Positions 1 through 11,300 of a DNA stretch of 64,000 nucleotides are shown here, one piece after another (the stretch's first letter is position 1; each line of letters begins with the position of its first letter). The notes beneath the pieces were generated by a model. The model did not search any database and was not told where the DNA came from. It was given only the letters and a program-made list of their open reading frames with translations. Both the position numbers and the translations under genes were made by a program. This stretch comes from Ichthyophis bannanicus (lineage: Eukaryota; Chordata; Amphibia; Gymnophiona; Ichthyophiidae), in assembly GCA_033557465.1 (NCBI GenBank), contig CM066043.1, forward strand, positions 113,318,778 through 113,382,777. Reading direction: 5' to 3'.

Positions 1-1010
1 ATTGATTAAAAATGAAGACCCACTACAAGAGGGGAGTTCCACTCGTGGTGGGTGATCCGAAAAAAAATAATTGTTTCTAAATTTAAGGTTTTTGGTTTTG
101 TTTATTACAAGTGATTTATTCAGGGAATCATTTTTACATTAGGATAAACATATTGATGATTTTAACGGGTTTATTTTGGGTTATACTTTAGATTAATCAT
201 GTCCTGGCACTGTCCCTGTTTTTAAACAATTTTCTTTTTTAATTGGTCTTGTTTTATTTGATTCTTTTATGTGCCAAATATACATGCATATATAGTCCAA
301 AGCCATTTCACTGGCCATTTCTTTTTAGGAGATATTGGACATTAAAGGTTTGAACTGCAAAGGTGCCAATAAAGTTAGCCACAACTGTAATACCTTATAC
401 ATTCAGTTTAGATTTCTAATTAAAAAGTAACATGTTCACTCCTGAAAGTTATCTTTTCTTTTAGAGAATCCAAGGATGACATCCCCATTCTATAGTCTCA
501 CACAGTTGGCTGTGTCTGTACAAGTGCTTTCCCCTCTGTGATTGTCCTCTTCAGCTCTGTGACCCAAGAGCAGGCCCTAAATATGGGGGTAACAATGTTT
601 TTAAAGCTCCATCTAGGCATCATCAAGGCCAGATCAACTGGCAAAATGTTTGAGTGCATTTAATTTTCAAAAATATACAAAATTCAACAGACATTTGTAT
701 TTTGGCAAAGATTTTGGAAGTGCGCTTCCACTGCTGAGAGTCAGGTAGGGGTGTGCATTCATGAGGATGCATTCAGTTCATTTGGGTGCCTAAAAATTTA
801 AAGTGCCTGCAAATTGCTGGTATGTATGTATGCCTATGAACTAACACATGTACAACTGATTGTTTGCTTAAAGTTCTTGTGCACATAAAAGTGTGTCGTT
901 CCCCCCCCCAAAAAAAAAGAATAGCAATTGAAAGAAACACTCATTGTAAATGAATGTGAACCAGATGTTTTGCTATGCACACCTCTAGATCCATCTTTAA
1001 TGAAGAGTGT
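1..1010. other. AT-rich flank, no gene recognised
   Basis: No coding frame, RNA gene or clear repeat boundary was recognised. The sequence is AT-rich and noncoding in character, with a short C-run followed by an A-run near 901-918. Confidence 0.5.
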
Positions 1011-1200
1011 CATAGTAACATAGTAAATGACGGCAGATAAAGACCAGCGTGGTCCATCTAGTCTGCCCAGCAATATGGCAAGAGTAGGTGCACCCCTTCC
1101 CATGTCTTTTAGAGAATAGGTGCACCCCTACCCATGTCTTTGCTAAGTGGTGCACCCACCAGGAGCAGGTGCACCCCTCCCCATATGCCTTTGGCTGCTG
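1011..1200 (-). repeat. CR1-like LINE 3' tail plus short degenerate tandem repeat
   Basis: Read on the minus strand, 1085-1011 ends in two copies of the octamer TTACTATG, the kind of short tandem tail that CR1-group LINEs carry; the same tail style recurs at 9420-9470, 16467 and 29020. Upstream on that strand (1085-1200), GGTGCACCCCT-NCCCATG units recur at 30-60 bp spacing. The small open frames here are by-products of that repetition. Confidence 0.55.
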
Positions 1201-1630
1201 AGATTTGGACGGCACTCACACTGAGTGAAGATTTTTGAGGCATTTTTGTGTGGGGCATCTCTGGCTGATTTCCTGATGCATAACCTTTAAAAGCCATTGG
1301 TTCAAAACATGGTACTGCGTTGATGATACCGGACTGCTTCCCGTGTGCTTTCAGCATTTGTATTCCAGATAAGTGAATGATTTTCAGTAATTCTTATGTG
1401 TTTTCTATATGGAGTTCAGTAGATTTATTAAAATGGGACAATTGTTAATGTGATGTTGTCCTCGACAAAAACTGCCCCAAAAAATTTGTTTTCCTAAGGC
1501 ATCATATATACAAACAGTTATTTAGTCCTCTAGTGGTTCGATCCTTCTAGTCTGATTATATTGACTGTATTTTTTGGAGGGTTTTACTTGTTTGTGATTC
1601 ACCTCTAGAGCCAGGCAATAATTTTGTTTT

Positions 1631-1789
1631 CTCCAGGACCAAGCAGGAAGTCATTTCTCGCATATGGGTGACATCGACATCGATGGAGCCCCCACGCGGA
1701 GCATTTCCCCAGCTTTCTAAGAAAGCCTTTGGGAATATTGCACGCATGCGCAGTCCCCTTCCCGCCTAAAGGTGCCATCTTGTTCAGTC
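1631..1789 (+). repeat. DIRS left inverted terminal repeat
   Basis: About 159 bp that recur inverted at 6921-7076 with few mismatches (shared CCCATATG, CATCGAC-TCGATGGAGCC and CCTAAAGGTGCCATCTTG). It also serves as the element's promoter side. The outermost bases appear slightly truncated compared with the internal complementary region. Confidence 0.88.
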
Positions 1790-2037
1790 TTTCTTTTTCC
1801 GTGGAGCCCAACGGACGTCTGTCCGTGTCACCTGGAAAAGTTGACTTTTTTTCTTGCGATTTCTTCATCCTTCTTCTCCGGTTCGACGCCGGTTCCCCTT
1901 CCCGCTGGGTTCGGTACACCGGTATCGAGCCCGTCTTCTATTTTTCGGTTTTTGCCCTTCGTGGCTGGCGTTCGCGCCCTTTTTTTCTTTTCCCTGGAAG
2001 GCCGGTCCTTTGACCTCGTGGGGTGCTTTTTTCCCCG

Positions 2038-3938
2038 ATGGCTTCCAGTGGTTTCAAAAAGTGTGATTGGTGTAAGAAATTGATGTCTCTCACCAACACA
2101 CACGACTGCTGCCTTTGATGCCTGGGACCGGATCATGCTCCTAAGGTCTGTGTCCCGTGTGGCAAAATGTCCACCAAGGCACTTCGAAGCCACCAGCATC
2201 AGAAAGAACGGATTTTTTCTGACTCTGCCTCCGGCCGGGCCCAGACCTCGTCTGAGGCCTCGACATCTCGGGAGTCTGACCCTGAGCACCACCGGGGTTC
2301 CTCGGACAGGGGGTTCCCTGATTGGGAGCGTAAGAGGAAGAAAAGGCTCATGAGGGCGTTGTCGGAGGAGGTCCCTGGTTCCTCGAGGGCCAGGTCTCGG
2401 ACCCCCAACCGCCGCCCCGGGCCCTTGGAGCAGGAGAAGCCATCCAAGCTGCCTCGCATGGAGCCAGAGTCCGCCGTGCACGTAAGTCCTGTTGTCCTCG
2501 AGGACTCTCCTCCTCGGGAGCCGCCGCCGGGGCCCGAGTCGGTAGCTGCTGAGTCTCCTGAGCTTGGACTCAGGCTGACAGCCTTGGAGTGCAGATTGTC
2601 TGCCTTCATGGATCAGCAGCGGGTGCTGATGGCCGGCCTCACTGGTGCATCTGCCCCGACCACCGGGACATCGACGTCTAAGTCGACCCCGGAGACCGAG
2701 TCGATACTCGAGACCATGAAGGCTCGAAGTAGTCCTCGGTCACGGTCACCCTCGACCTCCCGCTCGGGATCGAGGGCATCGACGCCGATGCCTTCGGCAT
2801 CAGGGCGGGTGCCACCGAGACCTGCGTGGTCGGAGCCCCCCGACTCCTCTTTGGACGAGTCCGCGTGGGAGATGGAGGACGAGGAGTCCCCCGACACCTT
2901 CCGGACTCGGTGCGTCCCTTCGGACACACCGCAGTCCGAGCCCCGGAGTAGGTCCCCCCCGGAGGACACCCAGTTCTCGGAGTTCATCTGGGATATGGCC
3001 AAGGCTTTGGCGATTCCCACGGACCCCGAGGAGGAGCCTCGAGCCGAAGAGCTCGAGGCCCTCCAGTATGACTCTCCTCCGAAGGAGGCCTTTACTGTGC
3101 CGGTTCCTCCGATGCTGGAACGGCTCCTATTCTGGATGTGGGAGGCACCGGCCTCGGCGCCGGTTTTGAGCAAGTGGGTCGATTCAATCTATCGACTCCG
3201 TAAGAGCCCTGGTTTCAGAAGGCGCAGCTGCCGCACCATTCCATGGTGGTGGAATCGGCCATGCATCATCTGAAGAGCCAGAAGATGCACTCTGCGGTGC
3301 CTCCCGGCAGGGAGGCCCGGAACCTGGATGCACTCGGCAGAAATTGCTTCCAGGGCTCGATGCTTGCTTGCCATGTCCAGTCCTACCAGCTGTACATGGG
3401 CATGTACTTACGAGACCTGGCGAAGGAAATTACCAGGTTCTCTGCTGGCCTCTCCGGGGAACCTTTGCAGAGGTTCAAGACCTTGTCCTCGGGAATCCAG
3501 GAATGCTCAAAGTTCATGTCCCGAGCGGCCTAAGATGACTTCGAGGCTTCGGCCCGTGTAGCGGCAGCCAGCATCGGGGCCCAACGCCAGGCATGGCTGC
3601 AGTCATCAGACCTCGAGCCCTGGGTGCAGGACAAGTTGGTCGATGTCCCTTACCAAGGTGAAAACCTCTTTGGCAAGCCCATGGCCGAGAAGGCTGCTGA
3701 GCTCGAAACCGAGCACCTGACTAGGACGAGGCTGTCCAGAAAAACTTCTGCCCCTTCTCATAAAAAGAAGGGCTCGGGTAAAAAGTCCTTTTACCCGAGG
3801 AAGGCAGCTGCCTACAAACCTTTCCCTCAGTACCAGGCCTCCCCAGCTCCCCAGCAGGGTCAGCATGCCAAGGGGCAGGGACATGGGCCCCGTAGGCAGA
3901 AGACCCCCAAGCCTCCGGCTCCTGCTCCTACTCAGTAG
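2038..3938 (+). pseudogene. DIRS Gag-like ORF, disrupted
   Basis: The frame opens at ATG 2038 with a cysteine cluster of CxxC type (CDWCKK, later CVPCGK), then a long Ser/Arg/Pro/Glu-rich region and a basic Lys/Gln-rich C-terminus, as in vertebrate DIRS first ORFs, which are nucleic-acid binding. Breaks: an in-frame TGA at 2116, a frameshift near 3230 and a TAA at 3531; past the last, the same frame resumes to 3938. No function remains. Confidence 0.75.
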
Positions 3939-3994
3939 GGAGGGGGGTTTGACTCCCACAGCATAGCCTTTCCACCTCTGCTGCCCCATTCCTG

Positions 3995-5275
3995 CACAGG
4001 AGGTCGTCTAATCCTGTTTGCCCACAGGTGGCCACCCATTACAGGGGATGCTTGGGTATTGAGCATAGTCCACAAGGGCTATATGCTCCATTTCCAGCAG
4101 TTGCCTCCTCCCTACTTCCCAGGGGAGCCTCCACGACCTCCTCTGCACACAGACCTCCTCCTTCAAGAACTTCAAGGTCTGCTTCTGGACAAGGCGGTGG
4201 AGCCTGTACCTCCCCGCCTGCAGGGTCACGGTTTCTACTCCAGGTACTTCCTCGTACTAAAGAGAACCGGTGGCCTCAGGCCTATTCGCGACCTCAGGAT
4301 TCTAAACAAGTTCTTGGAGAAAGAAAAGTTCAAGATGCTTACTCTTGGAACACTTCTGCCCTACCTCCAGCAGGGAGATTGGCTATGCTCCTTAGATCTA
4401 AAGGATGCATACACTCACATCCTCATTCATCCAGACCACAGAAAGTACCTCAGGTTCATTGTGGGAGGAAACCATTACCAGTACAGAGTACTACCCTTTG
4501 GCCTAACCTCTGCCCCAAGGGTCTTTACAAAGTGCCTGGCAGTGGTGGCAGCCTACTTGAGGAATCAAGGTATTTTTGTCTTCCCCTACCTGGACGACTG
4601 GCTCATCAGGGGTCAGACTTACCAGGAGGCCAGGCAAGCCACCCTCCAAACTGTTTCCCTCTTTCAGCACCTGGGCTTTGTCATAAACTTCGCAAAGTCC
4701 ACTTTGCTCCCCTCCCAGAACCTGGAGTTCATAGGGGCGCGGCTGGACTCCCTGCAAGCAAAGGCTTACTTGCCAGAAGACAGGCTCATAGACTTGGCAA
4801 ACCAGTTTCTAAGCCTGCCAAGGGTTTCCGCCAGACTCTGTCTGAGGCTCCTAGGCCACATGGCTTCGACAGTGCATGTGACCCCAAACGCCCGTCTCCA
4901 CATGCGACATGCACAGTGGTGCCTCAGAACTCAGTGGAAGCAAGCCACAGGAAACCTCACAGACAAAGTACGGGTGTCCAAACCATTCCTGAGCTCCCTA
5001 CAGTGGTGGTTACACCCCCCCCAACTTACTACTGGGGGTGCCTTTTCAACTGCCTGTCACCACAGTGGTGTTGACGACCGATGCCTCCTTGCAGGGCTGG
5101 GGTGCACATTGTTTGGGCAAGTGCACCCAGGGCCTGTGGTCTCCATGGGAGGCCACACAACAGATCAACCTACTACCTCTGGGGTTGCAACCTGATCTTC
5201 TCTCTCAGGATCAGGGTTCCCTCCTGCACCCCAATCTCAAATCTCTCAATTTGATGGCCTGGAGGCTGCAAGGGT
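3995..5275 (+). pseudogene. DIRS reverse transcriptase / truncated RNase H, disrupted
   Basis: The RT frame is open to 5195, with RPIRDLRILN, SLDLKDAYTHI, VLPFGLTSAP and the catalytic YLDDWL (YLDD codons at 4587-4598), all typical of DIRS RT. At a C-run near 5016 the frame shifts, and RNase H continues in another frame with TTDASLQGWGAH. After about 30 residues RNase H jumps to a linker that normally precedes the recombinase, so much of RNase H and what follows is deleted. The start is chosen where homology to the family begins (GRLILF-HRWPPIT), not at a Met. Confidence 0.85.
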
Positions 5276-5276
5276 A

Positions 5277-6605
5277 GTGTTGGCTCCCTGGGGCCTGCCT
5301 CAGGAAGTGGAAGAGGTGGTCTTGGCCTCTAGAAAGCAATCCACCAGGAAAACCTATGCCCTGAAGTGGAGAAGGTTCTCCTTGTGGTGTCAGCAACGCA
5401 AGAAAGATCCTTTCTCCTGCACTGTGCCAGTAGTGCTTCAGTACCTGCTGCACTTGTCCAATCAGGGCCTTAAGTCCAATTCTGTTTGGGTCCACCTCTC
5501 TGCTCTGGCAGCTCACCACTTGCTGGTGAAGGGACACTCTTTGTTGGTTCACCCCTTGGTGTCCAGGTTTCTCAGAGGCTTGCTCTTGCTCAAGCCTCCT
5601 CTCTGTCCACTGGCCCCTGAGTGGGAGTTGAATGTGGTCTTGCAGCAACTGACTTGCCCACCTTTTGAGCTGATGGCTACATGTCCTCTCTGCTTCCTTT
5701 CTTGGAAGACTATTCCTTGTGGCCCTGACCTTGGCCAGGCAAGTGAGTGAGCTTCAAGCCCTGGTCTGTGACAGGCCATACACTCGCTTCTATAGGAACA
5801 GGGTAGTCCTTAGGACTCATCCTAAGTTCCTCCCAAAGGTTATTTTATTTATTTACATTCTTATATACCGTGCTATTCTGCATCAGTGCGGTTTACATTG
5901 AACAAACTGAAATTACATTGAACAGGGCATTATAACTTGGAGATAACTATTTTACAGGGAACATGGGCTATGGAGGGTTAAGTGGCTTGCCCAAGACCAC
6001 AAGGAGCACCTGTGGGACTAGAAACCCCAGTCCTTCTGGCCCAAGGTTGCTGTTCTCTAGTGGGATTTGAACCCCCGACCTTCCGGCCTGAAGTACCTTG
6101 CCCCAACCACTAGGCCACTCCACCACTCCTCTTTGTCTCCTCTTTCCATCTCAACCAGGAGGTGGTTCTTCCAACGTTCTTCCCTAGGCCCCATGCCAGC
6201 CGGGCTGAGACAGTCCTGCATACCCTGGACTGTAGAAGGGCCTTATCCTTCTACCTTGAATGTACGCAGGGGCATAGGAGGGCTACTCAGCTCTTTGTAT
6301 CTTTTGACCCTAATAACTTGGGGTTACCTGTCTCCAAGCGTACCTTGTCCATCTGGGTGGCTGACTGTATCACCTGGGCTTACAGGGCAGCTGACCTTCC
6401 CTTGCAGGGTCGGGTCACGGCCCACCGTGTCAGGGCAATGGCTGCCTCAGTAGCTCATCTCCGCTCTGTACCATTGGCAGACATCTGTCAGGCTGCAACT
6501 TGGTCCTCAAGCCAGACTTTTGTGGCCCATTACTGCCTGGAGAGGGAGTCCCGTAGGGACAGTGCTTTCGGTCAGGCAGTGCTCCGGAATCTCTTTGAGG
6601 TTTAG
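5277..6605 (+). pseudogene. DIRS tyrosine recombinase, interrupted by a SINE
   Basis: The N-terminal core-binding part (5277-5730), then after a frameshift the catalytic part (5719-5838), a SINE insertion (5838-6140) and the C-terminal part (6140-6605). Visible catalytic elements: SELQAL (box I), VTAHRVRAM (HxxR) and TFVAHYC (nucleophile Tyr). The box I Arg expected just before VSEL is Gln here (CAA 5740-5742), a CGA to CAA type change; the sister copy at 19.5-20.3 kb keeps Arg (RISEL). Confidence 0.85.
5838..6135 (-). repeat. tRNA-derived SINE (full-length)
   Basis: On the minus strand it starts with a tRNA-like head: box A-like GGCCTAGTGGTTRGGGC and box B GGTTCAAATCC. Then comes a body containing CTTGGGCAAGCCACTTAACCC, reminiscent of MIR/L2-mobilised SINEs, then a tail with a GCACGGTATATAAG motif and TAAATAAA. 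It interrupts the DIRS recombinase codons between the KV and VSSFH segments. Other copies are at 10740, 22815, 23455, 34046 and 34240. Confidence 0.85.
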
Positions 6606-6740
6606 GCAACTCCTACCCTCCAGCCCTCTGGTTGGGCTACCGGTGGGAGTATGTTTCAGTGAAATCCTTTCTCTGATGCTGTGGCTAGAGGGAGCTCATT
6701 TTTCAGCTCTGGGTCCCCGATAGCCTGAAGCTGGGGAGTC

Positions 6741-6836
6741 CCATATGTGAGGAATGACTTCCTGCTTGGTCCTGGAGAAAGAGTAGTTACTCACCTGTAA
6801 CAGGTGTTCTCCAGGAGCAGCAGGAATCAGTCCTCA
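6741..6836 (+). repeat. DIRS internal complementary region
   Basis: Two joined segments: 6741-6780 complementary to the outer left repeat and 6782-6836 complementary to the outer right end at 7049-7103. In DIRS biology this region templates joining of the ends of the circular intermediate. Confidence 0.85.
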
Positions 6837-6920
6837 CAACCCTCCCTCCTCCCCTGGGAGTTGCAGTTGTACATAGTTCATTTTTACACCTTTTGTGCTG
6901 TCTTTTAGCTAAGTCATCTG

Positions 6921-7103
6921 ACTGAACAAGATGGCACCTTTAGGCGGGAAGGGGACCGTGCATGCATGCAGTATTCCCAAAGGCTTTCTTAGAAAGCTGG
7001 GGAAATGCTCCACACGGGGGCTCCATCGACGTCGATGTCACCCATATGTGAGGACTGATTCCTGCTGCTCCTGGAGAACACTTGTTACAGGTGAGTAACT
7101 ACT
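6921..7103 (-). repeat. DIRS right inverted terminal repeat and right end
   Basis: Inverted copy of the left repeat (6921-7076) plus a terminal extension to 7103, which can pair with 6782-6836. Confidence 0.88.
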
Positions 7104-7169
7104 CTATACTCCTGTATCACATGTTTCAATACAGATTTTGCATTTGTAGAAATGTTGTACTTGACCCAA

Positions 7170-7214
<45 letters not shown>

Positions 7215-8165
7215 TTCTTTTTGAGCTATCAAATTCGGTCCAGAATCTATAATAAACATTTGCATTGTATTGAAGCAGAGTGAGCTATTGTTAAAAGTCA
7301 GACCAGGATGGGCAAGATGCAAATTGGTTTCCAACCTGAGGTGTCCTGAAGCCCCTTCTAGGTGCTAAAGATGCTCACTACATCTTTGATCCATGTGCTT
7401 CAAAGTATCCCCCACAAGGGAGAGAGGTAAAATCCTGGAAACATGTTCTGTGTCCATGCTTAACAGAGCAAGAATTATTTCCAGCAGCAAAGGACTTTCA
7501 GAAAAGTATCACCCTTACTTCAAACAGGAAAGATGTAGTTGAGGCAAGCACGTAACCCTCCATATCCTTATACACAAACTTAGATTTTAAGCCCTCCGGG
7601 GACAGGAAAATATCTATTGCACCTGAATATAACTTACCTTGCGTTATTACTTAAAAAAGACATAAGCTAAATCCAAACTTCAAAAAAATCCATAGGAAGG
7701 AGCGGAAAATCAGTTCAATGGTATGCAACTAGTCCTGTTCAAGGCAGGTTAGTACATTATTGAATGGAGCATAAAGAATAGAGGCCCTGTCTGAAAACTC
7801 TCAGCATTTCAGAAATCAACCAGCAAGGGACTGACTGAACACTCCCTCTTGCCAAGTCCATACAAGTTTTAATGGAGTCTTCTTGTGAGGTGTACAGCAA
7901 TTACATCTCAGCTCATATGTATGGGGCATGAGAAATAAAATCTCTGACTTTGCTTCTTAGTCTTAGCAAACCAAGGGACCATATTCCTGTGATAGTTCCC
8001 CATCCCCCCAAAATCACTGAAACTGAGTGTTATTGGCACCTGATGATGTAGACTCCTGTTCTTGGAAGCTCATGCCTCAATAAATTGGCTAGTCTGTGAG
8101 GTGTCACCAGCTTTTGTTTTTTTTTCCTTTTGGCAAATCATTGTCCTTTGCTCCTCACAGTGGTA
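7104..8165. other. 3' flank of the RHOD-like gene with a (TA)n tract and a possible SINE tail
   Basis: Contains a TA microsatellite (about 7171-7209). Around 8040-8130 there is a segment ending in GCTCATGCCTCAATAAATTGG-TAGTCTGTGAGGTG-CACC then poly-T, which resembles the tail of an old repeat common in reptile and amphibian genomes. No gene was recognised. Confidence 0.45.
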
Positions 8166-8171
8166 TTTATT
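8166..8171 (-). terminator. Candidate polyadenylation signal AATAAA of the RHOD-like gene
   Basis: A canonical AATAAA hexamer on the gene strand (TTTATT on the plus strand), about 58 nt after the stop codon. If used, the 3' UTR would be under 100 nt. Signals further downstream could also be used; transcript data would decide. Confidence 0.5.
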
Positions 8172-8228
8172 GCACATGTGGGAAGCGGTGGCACTTCCCT
8201 GAACTGCAGGAATGAGTGGGCTGGGGCA

Positions 8229-8393
8229 CTACGCTATCACACAGCCCCTCTTGGTCCTCTTGCGCTGTTTCCTCTTGATGCCCTGTAGTGCTGCAGCTGT
8301 GGCCTCGGCAAAAATATTCATAATGTTCTCCTGGAACTTGGCAGAGCATTCGAGGTACATGAGGGCACGCACTTCCCGGGCCATGGATTGTCC
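8229..8393 (-). CDS. RHOD: RHOD-like terminal coding exon 5 (G5, CAAX)
   Basis: 165 nt including the stop: residues 163-216. It carries YLECSAK (G5), an amphipathic helix, a strongly basic segment and the CAAX box CVIA. In family terms Cys213 would be prenylated; Ala in the last position favours farnesyl over geranylgeranyl transfer. Human RHOD ends CVVT. The acceptor is CCCTCTCAG. The stop codon is TAG at 8231-8229. Confidence 0.94.
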   Translation of the reverse strand, partial: GQSMAREVRALMYLECSAKFQENIMNIFAEATAAALQGIKRKQRKRTKRGCVIA

Positions 8394-11300
8394 CTGAGAG
8401 GGCAAAAGCAGATAGAGAAATCAGCCATTGGCTCCTGTCGCATGTGTGTCACTAGTCATAGTCACTGACTACTGTCCCATGTATGTCATTAGTTACTGTT
8501 GGTGGTTTCTGTCACATATAGGTACAGTGGCTGGTTCCCGTCACAAACTCCATCCTTGGCTGCTGTCACAAGCACATCACAGATATCACCCCTCTTCATT
8601 CACACATGTTCACAGATACGAAGAATGAATAGGGGTAACCTATATGAAGCAGCAATTTCAATGCTAAATGGCTGTGTCAGGCTTCTTAGAAGGTTGTGGT
8701 TAAAATCTAAACATCAGTAAACCCGAGAAGGCCAGATGATTTGGAGAAGGGCTTTGCTAGCAATGATGGCTGTGCGGATTATTAGAAAACATGGTTAAAA
8801 CAAAAAAGACAGATGGGATTCTAGGCGATGGCATTAATACCAGTCTTGTAAGAATCAGAGAGGGGATAATAGCAAGATTCAGTGTCATTCACAATGCTGC
8901 TATATCTCACATATACACACAAGTTACACTCGCTGGCTCCTGTCGCCTATGTCCACACATATCATTAGGCACATAGTTGCTATGATGTGATGCCTCTGTA
9001 CATGGTTGCTGGCTGTTACTGTGCTGACTTCTGTCATGAACAAAAAGGTAGAGATGGGAAGATAAGAAGATATACAGAAGGTGAGAAAGAAAAGGCACGA
9101 AAAGCTTATAGTGAAAGAGGGGTAAAGTTTCCTTCAATGACCAGCGGGCAAGAGACAAACACTCCCTAGCATAAATACACAGGAGACAGGCCTCTTTCAG
9201 TGGAAAGGAAGCTCTGCAATGAGGGGCATAAGATGAAGGTGAAAGGGGACAGACTAAGAAATAATTTGAGAAAATATGTTTTTACAGAAAGGGTGGTGGA
9301 TATGTGGAACAGCCTGCCAGTGGAGGTGGTGGGGACGAGGACTAAATTTGAATTCAAGAAAGCATAGGAAAAGCGCAGAGGCACTCTAAGGGAGAGGAGA
9401 AAACTGTAGAACTTAGTAGTTGGTATGGATGGTCAGATGGCAGATAAAGACCATAGGACCTAGCCCATCATTTTCTTTTTCCACTAGTCTTGGGTAACCT
9501 TTGTCAGAGGGTCATTTGAAATGCTATTGGTATATTTTTTTCTTGAATGTTATCTGTGAAAAGCACTTTATCTGCATTTTATTTTTTTTTTAATATATAT
9601 TTTGTGTTTCAGTGACCGCAACATGTGAGTTCTCTGTGTGACTTTTCTGCACCTTAGGCCACCTCTTCTCCATGAGTTATATTAGGAAAGTGACCACTGT
9701 GAGGAAGAACTCAGGAACAAGAGAGGGCAAGAAAATGACAGGGTGAGGAGGAAAGTAAAGGAGGCCATGATGGGCTTTCTGGTGCTTCTCGAAACAGTCC
9801 TTTAAGTTCTTCAGTCCATTAATAGTAAACCCATCTAAACAAAAAGTGAGGGAACATTGCCACCTGGTGATGAAATGTAAAGTTTGCATGCATTGCTGAC
9901 TTTTTTTCCAAAGATGCCTATTATTAAAGTTGCACTTAATCTCAGATCTGTGCTGCAGGAGCAAGGGAACAGTTTGGGTGGTGCTCTGCTCTGCTGCTGG
10001 GAGGTGGCTCTCAATCCCTTTCTTTAAACAAAACATTGTTTGATATTCTGTCTCTGTTATTGTCAATGTGGGAGGGTTCCTGCTATGCAGACCATAAACC
10101 TCATCTTTATTAGGTCACTAGTGTTATTCTGGTAACTATAATGACCAAAGATTAATCTTCTGAGTGTGTCTGTCAAAGCAGCAAAAGCCATGTGATTTTG
10201 CATTACTCATCAATGAGACTGAATAGAGCACTGGGGTAGAACAAATGATTAACGTAAATAATTATCTCATTACTATCCATGTACTCACTGCAAATGTCTT
10301 ATGCAAACTGTTGTTTTACTGCGCCTTGTAAATAATTCCTGTAATTTAGTTCAGTTAATGTTCCATGTAATCTTACCTGTACATAGTTTAAACACTGTTC
10401 TATGTAAAGTATACTGAAGTATACAAAATTGTTAACTGTTCCATGTAAACCGCCCTTGATCTCTGGAAGGGGCGGTATAGAAGAAATTTATAAATAAATA
10501 AATAAAAAAAAATGGTGTGTGGAAGGGATGATATTACAGAGGCAAACTATGGACCAAAGGACCATTAATTCCCTGAGTAAGAATGGTAATATTGATGGAA
10601 GAACTTTCCAATCTGCTCTGGAGAACTTGTAGCCAGTTGGGTTTTATGACTATACATGACTTATACTGGAAGCAGGGGTGGCCAACTCCAATCTTGCTGC
10701 ACCAAAATCCAGCCTAGTTTTCAGGATGTCCCTAATTATTTATTTTATTTTATTTATTTATTTACATTCTCTTATATACCGTGCTATTCTGCATCAGTGC
10801 AGTTTACATTGAACAAACTGAAATTACATTGAACAGGGCATTATAACTTGGAGATAACTATTTTACAGGGAACATAGGCTATGGAGGGTTAAGTGGCTTG
10901 CCCAAGACCACAAGGAGCACCTGCGGGACTAAAAACCCCAGTCCTTCTGGCACAAGGTTGCTGTCCTCCAGTGGGATTTGAACCCCTGACCTTCTGGCCT
11001 GAAGTACCTTGCCCCAACCACTAGGCCACTCCTCCACTCCACCCACACTAATGAATATCCATGGATATATTTGCATACAATGTGAGGTAGTGGATGCAAA
11101 TATACCTCATGAATATTCATTAGGGTCATCCTGAAAACCAGGCTTGATTGTGGTGCACCAGGTCTGGAGTCGGCCACCCGTGCTTGAGAGTGAGGTGGTT
11201 TTGCCATACCTTGGTGTCTTTCTCCTTACTATTTTTTCTATACTTGAATTGGCGTTCTTTTTCCTTTTTAATGTGTTTTTATATAATTTTCTTTGTACAT

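Larger units (their letters stand above)
1631..7103 (+). mobile_element. DIRS-group tyrosine-recombinase retrotransposon, degenerate, with nested SINE
   Basis: The architecture is diagnostic. Inverted terminal repeats lie at 1631-1789 and 6921-7076. An internal complementary region lies at 6741-6836: its first part (6741-6780) is complementary to the outer left repeat and its second part (6782-6836) to the outer right end (7049-7103). In between come a Cys-rich Gag-like frame, a YLDD reverse transcriptase, RNase H and a tyrosine recombinase. DIRS elements integrate through recombination of a circular cDNA and leave no target duplication. Every frame carries stops or shifts and RNase H is partly deleted, so this copy is dead. 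It lies downstream of the RHOD-like gene. Confidence 0.92.

Noticed and set aside
1828..2481. 217-codon minus-strand frame and overlapping plus frames in the DIRS leader
   Set aside because: Shadows of the GC-rich DIRS Gag region; the plus-strand Gag frame with its Cys cluster explains the sequence.
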